64,000 bases of DNA from Curtobacterium sp. 9128 (GCF_007673775.1 NZ_VEAF01000008.1:62001-126000), one strand, 5' to 3'; positions 50,074-59,135 are shown, counted from the stretch's first letter. Program-made: numbers and translations. Notes: generated from the sequence alone by a model not told the origin.

Positions 50074-51729
50074 ATGCCCGGAACCCCCTCGACCACGACC
50101 GCCGTCCCCGTCAGCACGGACGTCGTCATCATCGGCGGCGGCCTCGGCGGCGTCGCCGCCGCCCTCGCGGTCTGCCGCGCCGGACGCCGCGCCGTGCTCA
50201 CCGAGGAGACGGACTGGCTCGGCGGCCAGCTGACCAGCCAGGCCGTCCCGCCGGACGAACACCCGTGGGTGGAGCAGTTCGGCGTGACCCGGAGCTACCG
50301 GGCCCTACGCGACGGGATCCGCGACCACTACCGCCGCGCCGCGCCGCTCCGAGCCGAGGCCGCGGCCCTGCGCGACCTCAACCCGGGTGCCGGTCGGGTG
50401 AGCAAGCTCTGCCACGAGCCGCGCGTCGCGCTCGCGGTGATCGAGGAGATGCTTCAGCCGTACCGCACCGCCGGGCTCCTGACGGTCATGCTCGACCAGC
50501 GTCCGGTCGCCGCATCCGCCGAGGGCGACCGGGTCACGAGCGTCACCGTCGAGCGTGCCGACGGCCGGAGGACCGAGCTCCGCGGCGCGTTCGTGCTCGA
50601 CGCCACCGAGACCGGTGCAGTCCTCCCGCTCGCTGGCGTGGAGCACGTCGTCGGTGCCGAGTCCCGCGACGAGCACGACGAGCCGCACGCGCCGGAGGTC
50701 GCGGACCCGGCGAACCAGCAGGGCATCACGTTCTGCTTCGCGGTGTCGCACCACGACGGCGAGGACCACACCATCCAGCGCCCCGAGATGTACGACTTCT
50801 GGCGCTCCTACCAGCCGGACTTCTGGCCGGCACCGCTCATCGGGTTCCTCGCTCCGGACCCCCGCACACTCGAGGCGCACCCGCGGACGTTCGAACCCAA
50901 CCCGGACACCGATCCCCTCGCCGTCACCGCCGACCAGAGTGCCGACGCGGGCGACAAGGAGCTCTGGGGCTTCCGGCGCATCGTCGCGCGGAAGCTGTTC
51001 ACCGACGGGGCGTTCGCGTCGGACATCTGCCTCGTGAACTGGCCGCTCAACGACTACTGGCTGCAGCCGGTGATCGGCACGTCCGGGGACGCGGAGACGG
51101 ACGCCGCGACCACGAGGCGCGCGCTGCACGAGGCACGCCAGCTCTCGCTGTCGGTCCTGTACTGGCTGCAGACCGAGGCCCCCCGACCGGACGGCGGCGC
51201 GGGCTTCCCCGGTCTCCGCCTGCGCGGCGACGTCACCGGCAGTGACGACGGACTCGCGAAGGCCGCGTACATCCGCGAGTCCCGTCGGATCAGGGCCGTG
51301 ACCACGATCGTCGAGCAGGACGTCTCGGCCGAGGTCCTCGGCGTGACCGGACGGACGCGGTACCGCGACTCGGTGGGCGTCGGGAGCTACCGCATCGACC
51401 TGCACCCGTCGACCGGCGGCGACAACTACGTCGACATCGCCAGTGTCCCGTTCGAGATCCCCCTCGGCGCCCTGGTCCCCCGCCGCGTGACGAACCTCCT
51501 GCCGGCCGCCAAGGACATCGGCACCACCCACATCACCAACGGCTGCTACCGACTCCACCCCGTCGAGTGGAACGTCGGCGAGGTCGCCGGCGCCCTCGCC
51601 GCGCACTGCATCGCCACCGGCTCCACCCCGCAGGCCGTCCAGGCCGACGACTCCCGCTTCGCCGACTTCGCCGCCCTCCTCGACCGCGACGGCGTCGAAC
51701 GGCGCTGGCCAGCGGTCCAGGGCTACTGA
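50074..51729 (+). CDS. FAD-dependent oxidoreductase (FAD_oxidored family)
   Basis: A 551-residue flavoprotein of PF12831. The FAD fold is VVIIGGGLGGVAAALAVCR (18-36), followed by TEETDWLGGQLTSQAVPPDE and a C-terminal DIGTTHITNGCYRLHPVEWN. Members are often annotated simply as FAD-dependent or putative xanthan lyase proteins and have no settled reaction. It is first in an apparent operon with a HyuA-like ATPase, a HExxH protein and a permease, suggesting oxidation of an imported compound. The stop codon lies in a 32-bp tandem repeat. Confidence 0.85.
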   Translation: MPGTPSTTTAVPVSTDVVIIGGGLGGVAAALAVCRAGRRAVLTEETDWLGGQLTSQAVPPDEHPWVEQFGVTRSYRALRDGIRDHYRRAAPLRAEAAALRDLNPGAGRVSKLCHEPRVALAVIEEMLQPYRTAGLLTVMLDQRPVAASAEGDRVTSVTVERADGRRTELRGAFVLDATETGAVLPLAGVEHVVGAESRDEHDEPHAPEVADPANQQGITFCFAVSHHDGEDHTIQRPEMYDFWRSYQPDFWPAPLIGFLAPDPRTLEAHPRTFEPNPDTDPLAVTADQSADAGDKELWGFRRIVARKLFTDGAFASDICLVNWPLNDYWLQPVIGTSGDAETDAATTRRALHEARQLSLSVLYWLQTEAPRPDGGAGFPGLRLRGDVTGSDDGLAKAAYIRESRRIRAVTTIVEQDVSAEVLGVTGRTRYRDSVGVGSYRIDLHPSTGGDNYVDIASVPFEIPLGALVPRRVTNLLPAAKDIGTTHITNGCYRLHPVEWNVGEVAGALAAHCIATGSTPQAVQADDSRFADFAALLDRDGVERRWPAVQGY

Positions 51730-51767
51730 CGCTCCCTGGCCCCGCGGGCCAGGGCTCCTGACGCTCC
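51717..51767. repeat. 32-bp tandem repeat with hairpin across the FAD-gene stop
   Basis: A 19-nt block at 51717-51735 recurs at 51749-51767 with one mismatch, and includes the TGA stop in the first copy. Between them CCCTGGCCC/GGGCCAGGG (51734-51742, 51746-51754) forms a hairpin with a 3-nt loop. Confidence 0.75.
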
Positions 51768-51792
51768 ACCTCACCCGAAAGGTCACGACGAC

Positions 51793-53934
51793 GTGAAACC
51801 CAACGCACTGCGCATCGGCATCGACGTCGGTGGCACGTTCACCGACGCGGTCGCCATCGACGCCGCCACCCTGCAGCTCATCGGGCAGGCCAAGGTCCCC
51901 ACCAGCCACGACCACCCCGACGGGGTCGCGCACGGCATCGTCGCTGCGCTCCACCAGGTGCTCGAACGCATCGGCCGCTCCGCCGAGGACGTCGTGTTCC
52001 TGGCACACGGCACCACCCAGGCGACGAACGCCCTGCTCGAGGGCGACGTCGATCCGGTCGGTCTCATCGGCATCGGGACCGGCCCCGCGGGCTTCTTCGC
52101 GAAGCGCCTCCGCCGGCTGGCGAAGATCGAGATCGCGGACGGGAAGAAGCTCCCCGTGGCGTACGAGCACGTCCCCCGCGCCGACGACGACGGGCACGTG
52201 GACGGGGTCCTCGACCGCTTCGAACGGGCCGGCATCCGGTCGCTCGTCGTCACCGAGCCGTTCTCCGTCGACGACCCGATCGGCGAGCAGCGCGTCGCCG
52301 ATCGGGCGCGTGCCCGCGGGTTCCTCGTGACCGCGACCCACGACATCAGCTCGCTCTACGGGTTGAGCAAGCGGACGCGGACCGCCGTCCTCAACGCCGT
52401 GATCCTGCCGCGGATGTTCGCCACGGCGGACCTGGTGCAGTCGAGCATCGACGCGGCCGGCATCACGGCACCGCTCATGGTGATGCGGTGCGACGGCGGT
52501 GTGATGTCCCTCGACGAGATGCGCCGGCGCCCGCTGCTCACGGTGCTGTCCGGTCCCGCAGCCGGCGTCGCCGGGGCGCTGATGCAGGAGAAGCTCTCCG
52601 ACGGCGTCTTCCTCGAGACCGGCGGGACCTCGACCGACATCTCGGTCATCCGCCGCGGCAAGGTCGCGGTGCAGTACACCGAGTTCGGCGGCAGCTCGAC
52701 GTACCTGTCGGCGCTCGACGTCCGCACCGTCGGCGTCGGTGGCGGGTCCATGGTCCGCATCCAGACGGGAGGCTCGGCGCAGGTCACGCACGTCGGCCCG
52801 CGCAGCGCGCACATCGCGGGGCTCCCCTACGCGTGCTTCGCGACGCTCGCTGACCTGGACGGCGCCACCCTGTCGACGGTCGCGCCGGTCGACGGCGATC
52901 CGGCCGACCACGCCGTCGTCGACGCCGCCGGTGGCCGTTTCGCGGTCACGATGACCTGTGCCGCCAACGCGCTCGGCCTGGTCCCGGACACGGACTACGC
53001 ACACGCCGACCGGGCGGTGGCACGAGCCGCGCTCGCGCCACTCGCGAGCGCCCTCGGGACCGACGTCGACGGCGCCGCACGTGCAGTGCTCGACGCCGGG
53101 GTCGCGCCCGTCCGCGCCGTCGTCGAGCGCATGGTCGAGGACTACCGGATCCCCGAGGAGACCGTGCTGCTCGTGGGCGGTGGTGGCGGTGCCACATCGG
53201 TCACCCCGTACGCCGGGGAGCGCTCGGGCAAGCCCTGGCGGATCGCCGACCACAGCGAGGTCATCAGCCCCATCGGCGTCGCGCTCGCCCTCATCCGCGA
53301 GCAGGTCGAGCGGGTGATCCCCGGTGCCACCGACGAGCAGATCCTCGCCGTCCGGCGTGAGGCCGAACAGGCGGTGATCAGCCAGGGAGCAGCACCGGCA
53401 GAGGTGTCCGTCGACGTCACCGTCGACCCGCAGTCGAACACCGTCCGCGCCGTCGCGACCGGGGCGACCGAACTCCGCACGCAGGACCGGACGGCACGCC
53501 TCACCGAGGACGACCTCCGTGCGGTCGCGGCCGACAGCCTCGGCGTCGACCGGCACGTGGTGACCGTGCTCGCGTCGACCGACAGCCACGTGGTGTTCGG
53601 CGGACCGGAGGAGCGTCGGTTCCTCCGGAAGCCGAAGCACCCCGTCCGGGTCCTCGACCGCGACGGCGTCATCCGCTTCGCGTCGAGCGACGCCCGGGTG
53701 GACCAGACCACGGCGGGCGCCGGTGCCGAGGCCATCCCCCGGCTCATCGGCGAGCACACCTCCTACGGCGACGGCGGGTCCCGTGCACCCGCGCTCCAGC
53801 TCCTTGTCGGGCCCCGCATCGCCGACCTGTCCGGGGTGCTCGACGAGTCGCAGCTCGTGTCGCTCGCGCGGACCGAGGTCGAGTCCCACGACCGGGCCGA
53901 GTCGCTCGTCGCGGTGCTCGAGGTCCGGTCGTGA
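51793..53934 (+). CDS. HyuA-like hydantoinase/oxoprolinase ATPase subunit
   Basis: A 713-residue protein of the hydantoinase A/oxoprolinase family. The actin-like ATPase starts with RIGIDVGGTFTDAVAID (7-23), then DVVFLAHGTTQATNALLEG; LTVLSGPAAGVAGALM and FLETGGTSTDISVIRRGK complete the nucleotide site, and SYLSALD-type GVGGGSMV follows. Such enzymes open lactams, hydantoins or carboxylate ketones with ATP, normally together with a HyuB subunit. No hyuB gene is adjacent; the residues after about 510 do not resemble HyuB. Start GTG 51793 with AAAGG upstream. Substrate unknown. Confidence 0.88.
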   Translation: MKPNALRIGIDVGGTFTDAVAIDAATLQLIGQAKVPTSHDHPDGVAHGIVAALHQVLERIGRSAEDVVFLAHGTTQATNALLEGDVDPVGLIGIGTGPAGFFAKRLRRLAKIEIADGKKLPVAYEHVPRADDDGHVDGVLDRFERAGIRSLVVTEPFSVDDPIGEQRVADRARARGFLVTATHDISSLYGLSKRTRTAVLNAVILPRMFATADLVQSSIDAAGITAPLMVMRCDGGVMSLDEMRRRPLLTVLSGPAAGVAGALMQEKLSDGVFLETGGTSTDISVIRRGKVAVQYTEFGGSSTYLSALDVRTVGVGGGSMVRIQTGGSAQVTHVGPRSAHIAGLPYACFATLADLDGATLSTVAPVDGDPADHAVVDAAGGRFAVTMTCAANALGLVPDTDYAHADRAVARAALAPLASALGTDVDGAARAVLDAGVAPVRAVVERMVEDYRIPEETVLLVGGGGGATSVTPYAGERSGKPWRIADHSEVISPIGVALALIREQVERVIPGATDEQILAVRREAEQAVISQGAAPAEVSVDVTVDPQSNTVRAVATGATELRTQDRTARLTEDDLRAVAADSLGVDRHVVTVLASTDSHVVFGGPEERRFLRKPKHPVRVLDRDGVIRFASSDARVDQTTAGAGAEAIPRLIGEHTSYGDGGSRAPALQLLVGPRIADLSGVLDESQLVSLARTEVESHDRAESLVAVLEVRS

Positions 53935-54554
53935 GCGTCGTGGTCGAGGCGGCGTCGCTGCGCGCTCTCGAGGACGTCGGCGACACCGAGCTCGGCGCCC
54001 GGCTGCTCCGAGGCGTCCCGACGAACGAGTCCCGCAGCGACGAGGAACTGCTGCGGCACGCCACCCGGGCGACCGTCTTCGGCGGGGCGCTGGCCACCGC
54101 GCCCCCCGGAGGTTCAGGTGCACCCGAGGTCGTCGAGCACGAGGGCGGGCTCGACGCGGCACTCCTCGCGCAGTACGACGCACGCCAGCACCGCATCGAC
54201 CTGTTCACCGACACGATCGCGTTCTGCGAGGCACTCGTCGACGACCTCGGGTGGCGCCGCCTCTTCCCGGTGGGCAGCATCCGGGCCGCGGCCGTCGAGC
54301 ACGAGCGGGCACACCACCTCGTCACGGCCGACCGGTCACGTGGCCTCCGCGCGGCACTCGACCACGAAGTGTTCCGGGTGGGTCGGTTCCGCCGACTCGC
54401 CTACATCGCCGGCACCGACGAGGTCGCCGCGCACGCCTTCGCCACCAGGAGCCTCGGACTCGACAGGTCTCCACTCCTGATCACCGCAGCGGCAACGGCC
54501 GCGATCCGGACGCGCAGAGACGCGCGCACCGCACCGAACCCGAAGGAGCACTGA
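53931..54554 (+). CDS. Uncharacterised protein with HExxH, possible gluzincin-fold zinc hydrolase
   Basis: A 207-residue protein I cannot assign by name. Residues 124-128 are HERAH, a zinc HExxH motif, and Glu164 in DEVAAHAFATRSLG follows 36 residues later. The spacing and the E-x2-A-x2-FA style are like the third ligand helix of small gluzincins such as ImmA/IrrE. The preceding YDARQHRIDLFTDTI could be the edge strand that binds substrate. The GTG start overlaps the hyuA stop (GTGA), so it is coupled to the HyuA-like ATPase and could be its partner. Activity is inference from motif only. Confidence 0.65.
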   Translation: MSVVVEAASLRALEDVGDTELGARLLRGVPTNESRSDEELLRHATRATVFGGALATAPPGGSGAPEVVEHEGGLDAALLAQYDARQHRIDLFTDTIAFCEALVDDLGWRRLFPVGSIRAAAVEHERAHHLVTADRSRGLRAALDHEVFRVGRFRRLAYIAGTDEVAAHAFATRSLGLDRSPLLITAAATAAIRTRRDARTAPNPKEH

Positions 54555-54557
54555 CCC

Positions 54558-55865
54558 ATGGGCATCGCAATCATCGTCATCATGGCGATCGGGGTCGCCC
54601 TGATCCTGACCGGCAAGCTCCCCACGGCGTTCGCCCTCGTGCTGCTCGCGGTGGCGATCGCCCTCGCGGGCGGCGCTTCGTTCGTCGGGGCCGAGAACAG
54701 CGTGTTGACCACGGTGATCCAGAACGGTGCGATCACCCTCGCATCCACGATGATCGCCATCCTGCTCGGGTCCTGGCTCGGGTCGCTGATGCGGGACACC
54801 GCGATCGCGTCGACCCTGGTCCGCAAGACCGTCGAGTTCGGTGGTGACCGCCCCGTCGTGATCGCACTCGGCGTGCTGGTGATCTCGGCCCTGTGCGGCG
54901 CGGTGACCGGCTCGGCACCCGCCGCACTGCTCGCCGGCGTCATCGGGATCCCGGCGATGATCGCAGTCGGCGTGCCGAAGGTCACCGCCGCCGGGACGAT
55001 CCTGATGGGCATCGGTGCCGGGGTGCCGTTCGAGCTGCCGGTCTGGCAGTTCTTCTCGACCGCGCTGCACCTCCCCGTGCCGCAGGTGCGCTCGTTCATG
55101 ATCCTGCTCTTCCCGTTCGCCGCCGCCGCAGCGGTGGCCTACGTCATCGTCGAGACCCGACGTCGGGGCACCGTGCATGCCTGGTCACTCGCCGCTCCCG
55201 CGGACTCCGTTCCCGCGGGCTCTGCCCCCGTCGCGCGGAGTCGGCGTCGCCGTCTCGGCGACGCACCCTGGTTCGCACTGCTGACCCCGCTCGTGCCGAT
55301 CGTCCTGGCGCTCGTGCTGCAGGTCCCGATCATCCCCTCGCTGCTCGCCGGCGTGCTGTTCGCCGTCGTCACGACGACCCGTCCAGGGCTCTGGGGCACC
55401 ACCCTGCTCCGGTCCCTCTACGACGGCTTCAAGGTGGCCGCGCCGCCGATCACCCTGTTCATCGCGATCGGCATGCTCCTCGCGGCGGTCGGACTGCCGG
55501 GGTCGGTCGCCGCGCTCCGCCCGATCGTCGAGACCGTCGCGCCGACCAACATCTGGCTCTACGTCATCGTGTTCTCGGTGCTCGTCCCGCTCTGCCTGTA
55601 CCGCGGGCCGCTGAACATCTTCGGGCTCGGCGCGGGCATCGCCGGCGCGATGACGGCCATCGGTTTCTACTCGCCGATGGCGGTCCTCGGGCTGATGACC
55701 TCGTACAACCAGGTGTTCGGGGTCGCGGACCCGACGAGCACCCAGACGGTGTGGGCGTCCCAGTACGCGGGCGTCTCGCCGCAGGCCGTCATGCTCCGGG
55801 TCCTGCCGTACGTGTGGGTCGTGGCGATCGCCGGCATCGTCCTGTCGGCCGTGCGCTACCTCTGA
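54558..55865 (+). CDS. Ion-transporter-superfamily permease (gluconate/dicarboxylate type)
   Basis: A 435-residue permease with about 11-12 helices. GKLPTAFALVLLAVAIALAG in the first segment, SALCGAVTGSAPAALLAGVI and GVPFELPVWQFFSTAL are hairpin-like re-entrant regions typical of IT-superfamily carriers, and LCLYRGPLNIFGLGAGIAGA mirrors them in the second half. Related carriers move gluconate, dicarboxylates or similar anions. It ends the FAD-HyuA-HExxH operon, so it likely imports that pathway's substrate. The ribosome site AAGGAG is inside the end of the previous gene. Confidence 0.78.
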   Translation: MGIAIIVIMAIGVALILTGKLPTAFALVLLAVAIALAGGASFVGAENSVLTTVIQNGAITLASTMIAILLGSWLGSLMRDTAIASTLVRKTVEFGGDRPVVIALGVLVISALCGAVTGSAPAALLAGVIGIPAMIAVGVPKVTAAGTILMGIGAGVPFELPVWQFFSTALHLPVPQVRSFMILLFPFAAAAAVAYVIVETRRRGTVHAWSLAAPADSVPAGSAPVARSRRRRLGDAPWFALLTPLVPIVLALVLQVPIIPSLLAGVLFAVVTTTRPGLWGTTLLRSLYDGFKVAAPPITLFIAIGMLLAAVGLPGSVAALRPIVETVAPTNIWLYVIVFSVLVPLCLYRGPLNIFGLGAGIAGAMTAIGFYSPMAVLGLMTSYNQVFGVADPTSTQTVWASQYAGVSPQAVMLRVLPYVWVVAIAGIVLSAVRYL

Positions 55866-55874
55866 CCCCCTGGA

Positions 55875-55911
55875 CGCGGCTCGCTCCCACCCCGAACGGG
55901 GGCGAGCCGCG
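55875..55911 (+). terminator. Terminator hairpin after the permease
   Basis: Perfect 10-bp arms CGCGGCTCGC (55875-55884) and GCGAGCCGCG (55902-55911), 9 bp after the stop; the loop adds CCC/GGG pairing. Confidence 0.75.
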
Positions 55912-55922
55912 CGTTCCGACAC

Positions 55923-55955
55923 CCTCCAGACTTGCGGTGTTCTCAACTCTGGAGG
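55923..55955 (+). promoter_or_regulatory. Hairpin that could hide the ribosome site of the G5 gene
   Basis: CCTCCAGA (55923-55930) pairs exactly with TCTGGAGG (55948-55955). The second arm is the Shine-Dalgarno sequence of the ATG at 55962. Folding would block translation. Confidence 0.5.
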
Positions 55956-55961
55956 AACGCG

Positions 55962-56819
55962 ATGTCCCGACCCCGTACCGACGGCACACAGCCGCCGCAC
56001 ACCCGCACGCGCCGGCTGCCGGTGACGACCTGGGTGGGCATCGTCGGCACCGCCCTCGCCGCCCTGATCGGTCTCGCCACCGGCGGCGTCTGGACGATGG
56101 TCCTGATGGCGTCCCTGGTGGTCCTCGCCACCACGGTCTACGGCGTCCTCTTCCGTCGCACGACGTGGCTCTGCCTCCCCCGGAAGCGGACCGCAGCCGG
56201 CATCGCTGCGGCGGTCGCGTTCGTCGTGCTCATCGGCTCGTCGTCCGCCTACGGCGCGGCCCACCCCGAGCTGTCGACGACCGCCGCGCACCCCGCAGCG
56301 GTCGTGGCAGCCGTCCCGTCGGCCGCACCGACGAAGCACCGGACACCGACACCGACCCCGACACCCACGCCCACGCCGGTCGTGACGACGAAGACGATCA
56401 CCGAGACCCTGCCGATCCCGTTCACGTCGACGACCGTCGAGAACGCGACCCTGGCCCAGGGCTCCTCGTCGGTCACGACCGCGGGGGTGGACGGGGTCGA
56501 GACCAAGACCTGGACGGTGTCGCTCACCGACGGTGTCGAGACGGGCCGCACCCTCGCGAGCGACGTCACGACGACTCCGCCCGTCGCACAGGTGACGACG
56601 GTGGGGACGTACGTGGCGCCGCCGCCCCCGGCACCCGCCGCGCCGACCTGCACGAACGGCACCTACACGAACAGCGCCGGTGCCACCGTCTGCCGCCCCG
56701 AGGTGTCGAGCACGGCACCGAGCGGCGCGACGGCGAAGTGCGTCGACGGGACCTACAGCTTCAGCCAGTCGCGGCGCGGTACCTGTTCGTCACACGGCGG
56801 CGTCGCGTCCTGGCTCTGA
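55962..56819 (+). CDS. Membrane protein with G5 domain and C-terminal DUF3761
   Basis: A 285-residue surface protein. Three hydrophobic helices lie between residues 22 and 100; a Thr/Pro linker (TPTPTPTPTPTP) follows at about 125-140. The G5-like domain (about 142-215: TETLPIPFTSTTVE, GVDGVETKTWTVSLTDGVET) binds N-acetylated sugars in other proteins. The C-terminal DUF3761 domain ends SFSQSRRGTCSSHGGVASWL. Together these suggest a cell-wall-facing role. ATG 55962 has GGAGG, which may be masked by an upstream arm. Confidence 0.8.
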   Translation: MSRPRTDGTQPPHTRTRRLPVTTWVGIVGTALAALIGLATGGVWTMVLMASLVVLATTVYGVLFRRTTWLCLPRKRTAAGIAAAVAFVVLIGSSSAYGAAHPELSTTAAHPAAVVAAVPSAAPTKHRTPTPTPTPTPTPVVTTKTITETLPIPFTSTTVENATLAQGSSSVTTAGVDGVETKTWTVSLTDGVETGRTLASDVTTTPPVAQVTTVGTYVAPPPPAPAAPTCTNGTYTNSAGATVCRPEVSSTAPSGATAKCVDGTYSFSQSRRGTCSSHGGVASWL

Positions 56820-56850
56820 GCGCGTCCACCGAGCGGGACACGCCCCCTGG

Positions 56851-57408
56851 TCACACCGGTGCCAGCTGCTCCCGTTCCCCGACGGGCAGCTCGACGCGCA
56901 CGTCGTCGCCGGCACGGACGACGCCACCCGTGACGACCACGGCCATCACCCCGCCCTTGCGCTCGACGGAGCCGTCCTCGGCACGCCCGAGCACCGCGCG
57001 GAGCAGGCCCGGCTCGAAGCCGTTGATCTGCTGACACGGGTTCCGCAGCCCGGTGACCCGGACGCATGCGTCAGCGCCGAGGTGCAGCAGGGTGCCGGTC
57101 GGCAGCCCGAGCAGGTCGATCCCCCGGGTCGTGACGTTCTCGCCCATCTGCCCGGGCGCGACCGCGAACCCCGCTGCGGCGACCTCGTCGAACAGCTCCG
57201 CGTGGATGAGGTGGACCTGGCGGAGGTTCGGCTGCGACGGGTCCCGGGCGACCCGGGAACGGTGCTGCACCGTCGTGCCCGCGTGCGCGTCGCCCTCCAC
57301 ACCCCACCCCGCGATCAGGGTGATCTCGTCCACCACCGGCTTGCTGAAGCGGTGGTCGTCGTCCCGGCTCACCGAGACCACGCTCGGTCGGTCGTCCTCG
57401 TCCGTCAT
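56851..57408 (-). CDS. MOSC-domain protein
   Basis: A 185-residue MOSC protein (molybdenum cofactor sulfurase C-terminal fold). It has VDEITLIAGWGVEGDAHAGT, RQVHLIHAELFDEVAAAGFA, PGQMGENVTTRGIDLLGLP and the conserved cysteine in TGLRNPCQQINGFE that binds sulfur or the cofactor. Stand-alone MOSC proteins such as YiiM are linked to detoxification of N-hydroxylated bases or sulfur transfer. The start ATG 57408 was taken because the upstream frame lacks similarity. Divergent from the phospholipase D gene. Confidence 0.9.
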   Translation of the reverse strand: MTDEDDRPSVVSVSRDDDHRFSKPVVDEITLIAGWGVEGDAHAGTTVQHRSRVARDPSQPNLRQVHLIHAELFDEVAAAGFAVAPGQMGENVTTRGIDLLGLPTGTLLHLGADACVRVTGLRNPCQQINGFEPGLLRAVLGRAEDGSVERKGGVMAVVVTGGVVRAGDDVRVELPVGEREQLAPV

Positions 57409-57485
57409 GCTCCGATCATGGCACCTGAGTGAACCGGAGCAGAGGCCACCGCACGCCCGGGATCGCGCGCCCGTAGTGTTCGGGT

Positions 57486-59063
57486 GTGCGTACCGATCCA
57501 CGTCACTGGTTCCTCGCCCGCGACGAACGCGGCAACACCGCCACCGACGTGCACGCCGGCCGGGACGACGCCGCCCCGTGGTCCGAGGGCAACCTCGTCC
57601 GACCGCTGGTGCACGGTGCGCCGTACTTCGCCCGGATCCACGACGAGCTCACCGCCCTGCAGCCGGGCGACCGCGTGTGGTTCACGGACTGGCGCGGCGA
57701 CGCCGACGAGCGCCTCCTGCCGGACGGTCCGACGATCGGCGATCTGCTCGCGGACCGCGCCCGGGCGGGCGTCGAGGTGCGCGGACTCATCTGGCGTTCC
57801 CACGGTGAACGTGTCTCCGCCTCGATCAGCGCCCGGTCGAACGAGCTGCTCGGGCGCAAGATCAACGACGCCGGGGGTGAGGTCCTGCTCGACCAGCGCG
57901 TGCGCGTGTTCGGATCCCACCACCAGAAGTTCTTCGTGATCCAGCACCGTGCGGACCCGTCGCGGGACGTCGCGTTCGTCGGTGGCATCGACCTCTCGCA
58001 CAGCCGCCGCGACGACGCCGGGCACGAGGGCGACCCGCAGCCCGTGTCGATCGACCCGAGGTACGGCGGGCGTCCGGCCTGGCACGACGCATCGATGGAG
58101 CTCCGCGGTCCGGTCGTCGCCGACGTCCTCGCGGTGTTCGCCGAGCGGTGGGACGACCCACATCCCCTCGACCGGAGCCTGCCGTACCGGATGTTGCTGC
58201 AGCGCCTGACACACATGCCCCGCCACCCGCAGCCCCTCCCCGAGCGCACGCCCCCGCCGCCGCCAGCTGGGGACCACGCCGTGCAGCTGCTCCGCACGTA
58301 CGGGGTCAAGCGCCCGCCGTTCCCGTTCGCCCCCGAGGGTGAGCGGAGCATCGCCCGCGCCTACGCCAAGGCGTTCTCGCGTGCGCGGTCCCTGCTGTAC
58401 ATCGAGGACCAGTACCTCTGGTCCCGCGAGGTCGCGTCCGGCATCGCCGAGGCGCTCGAGCGGAACCGGGACCTCCGGGTCGTCATCGTGGTGCCGCGTT
58501 GGCCGAACTCCGACGGCCCCCTCGGCGGGCCACCGAGCCGCCTCGGGCAGATCGAGGCGATGCGCACGCTCCGCCGGACCGCTCCGGACCGCGTCGGCGT
58601 GTTCGACCTCGAGCACGAGTCCGGGCACCCGATCTACATCCACGCGAAGATCTGCGTCGTCGACGACGAGTGGTGCACGATCGGGTCGGACAACTTCAAC
58701 CGCCGGTCGTGGACGACGGACAGCGAGTTGACCTGTGCGGTCGTCGACGGCGGTGACGGCGACGGATCACTCGCGCGGGACCTCCGCCTGCAGCTCTGGG
58801 CCGAACACCTCGCGACGACGCCGGACGACCCGGCGCTGCTCGGCTCCGGGGCGGCGCTGCTGGACCACTGGCGGTCACGGGCGACGGCGCTCGACCACTG
58901 GCACGAGGACGGCGAGCCCGGCCCGCGGCCGCCCGGCCGGATCCGGATGCACGAACCGGAACCCGTCTCGGCGCTGCAGCGCCTCTGGGCGCGCCCGGCC
59001 GCCGCGCTGGCGGTGGACCCGGACGGGCGACCGCGCCGGTTGCGGGGCTCGACCCGCTTCTGA
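57486..59063 (+). CDS. Phospholipase D family protein
   Basis: A 525-residue HKD-motif protein with two active-site halves. The first is SHHQKFFVIQHRADPSRDVA with FVGGIDL after it, and the second YIHAKICVVDDEWCTIGSDN, both with the required His and Lys. Members hydrolyse or transfer phosphatidyl groups. There is no signal peptide, so it likely acts in the cytoplasm. The GTG at 57486 has TAGTGT exactly 6 nt upstream and no ribosome site, suggesting leaderless translation. It converges on the LCP gene; a hairpin lies between. Confidence 0.9.
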   Translation: MRTDPRHWFLARDERGNTATDVHAGRDDAAPWSEGNLVRPLVHGAPYFARIHDELTALQPGDRVWFTDWRGDADERLLPDGPTIGDLLADRARAGVEVRGLIWRSHGERVSASISARSNELLGRKINDAGGEVLLDQRVRVFGSHHQKFFVIQHRADPSRDVAFVGGIDLSHSRRDDAGHEGDPQPVSIDPRYGGRPAWHDASMELRGPVVADVLAVFAERWDDPHPLDRSLPYRMLLQRLTHMPRHPQPLPERTPPPPPAGDHAVQLLRTYGVKRPPFPFAPEGERSIARAYAKAFSRARSLLYIEDQYLWSREVASGIAEALERNRDLRVVIVVPRWPNSDGPLGGPPSRLGQIEAMRTLRRTAPDRVGVFDLEHESGHPIYIHAKICVVDDEWCTIGSDNFNRRSWTTDSELTCAVVDGGDGDGSLARDLRLQLWAEHLATTPDDPALLGSGAALLDHWRSRATALDHWHEDGEPGPRPPGRIRMHEPEPVSALQRLWARPAAALAVDPDGRPRRLRGSTRF

Positions 59064-59079
59064 CGGTCGCCCCGCTCAT

Positions 59080-59120
59080 GACGGGAGGCTCGGCGCGCGT
59101 CGTGCACCGAGCCTCCCGTC
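59080..59120. terminator. Bidirectional hairpin between PLD and LCP genes
   Basis: Perfect 14-bp arms (59080-59093 and 59107-59120) with a 13-nt loop and the GGGAGGC core also seen at 15.6 and 34.9 kb. It starts 16 bp after the PLD stop and ends 15 bp from the LCP stop. Confidence 0.75.
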
Positions 59121-59135
59121 CGTCGCGTCTGCCGG

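Noticed and set aside
50305..54183. A 1292-codon open frame on the minus strand
   Set aside because: Antisense to the FAD, HyuA and HExxH genes, which have clear motifs; composition is typical of shadow frames.
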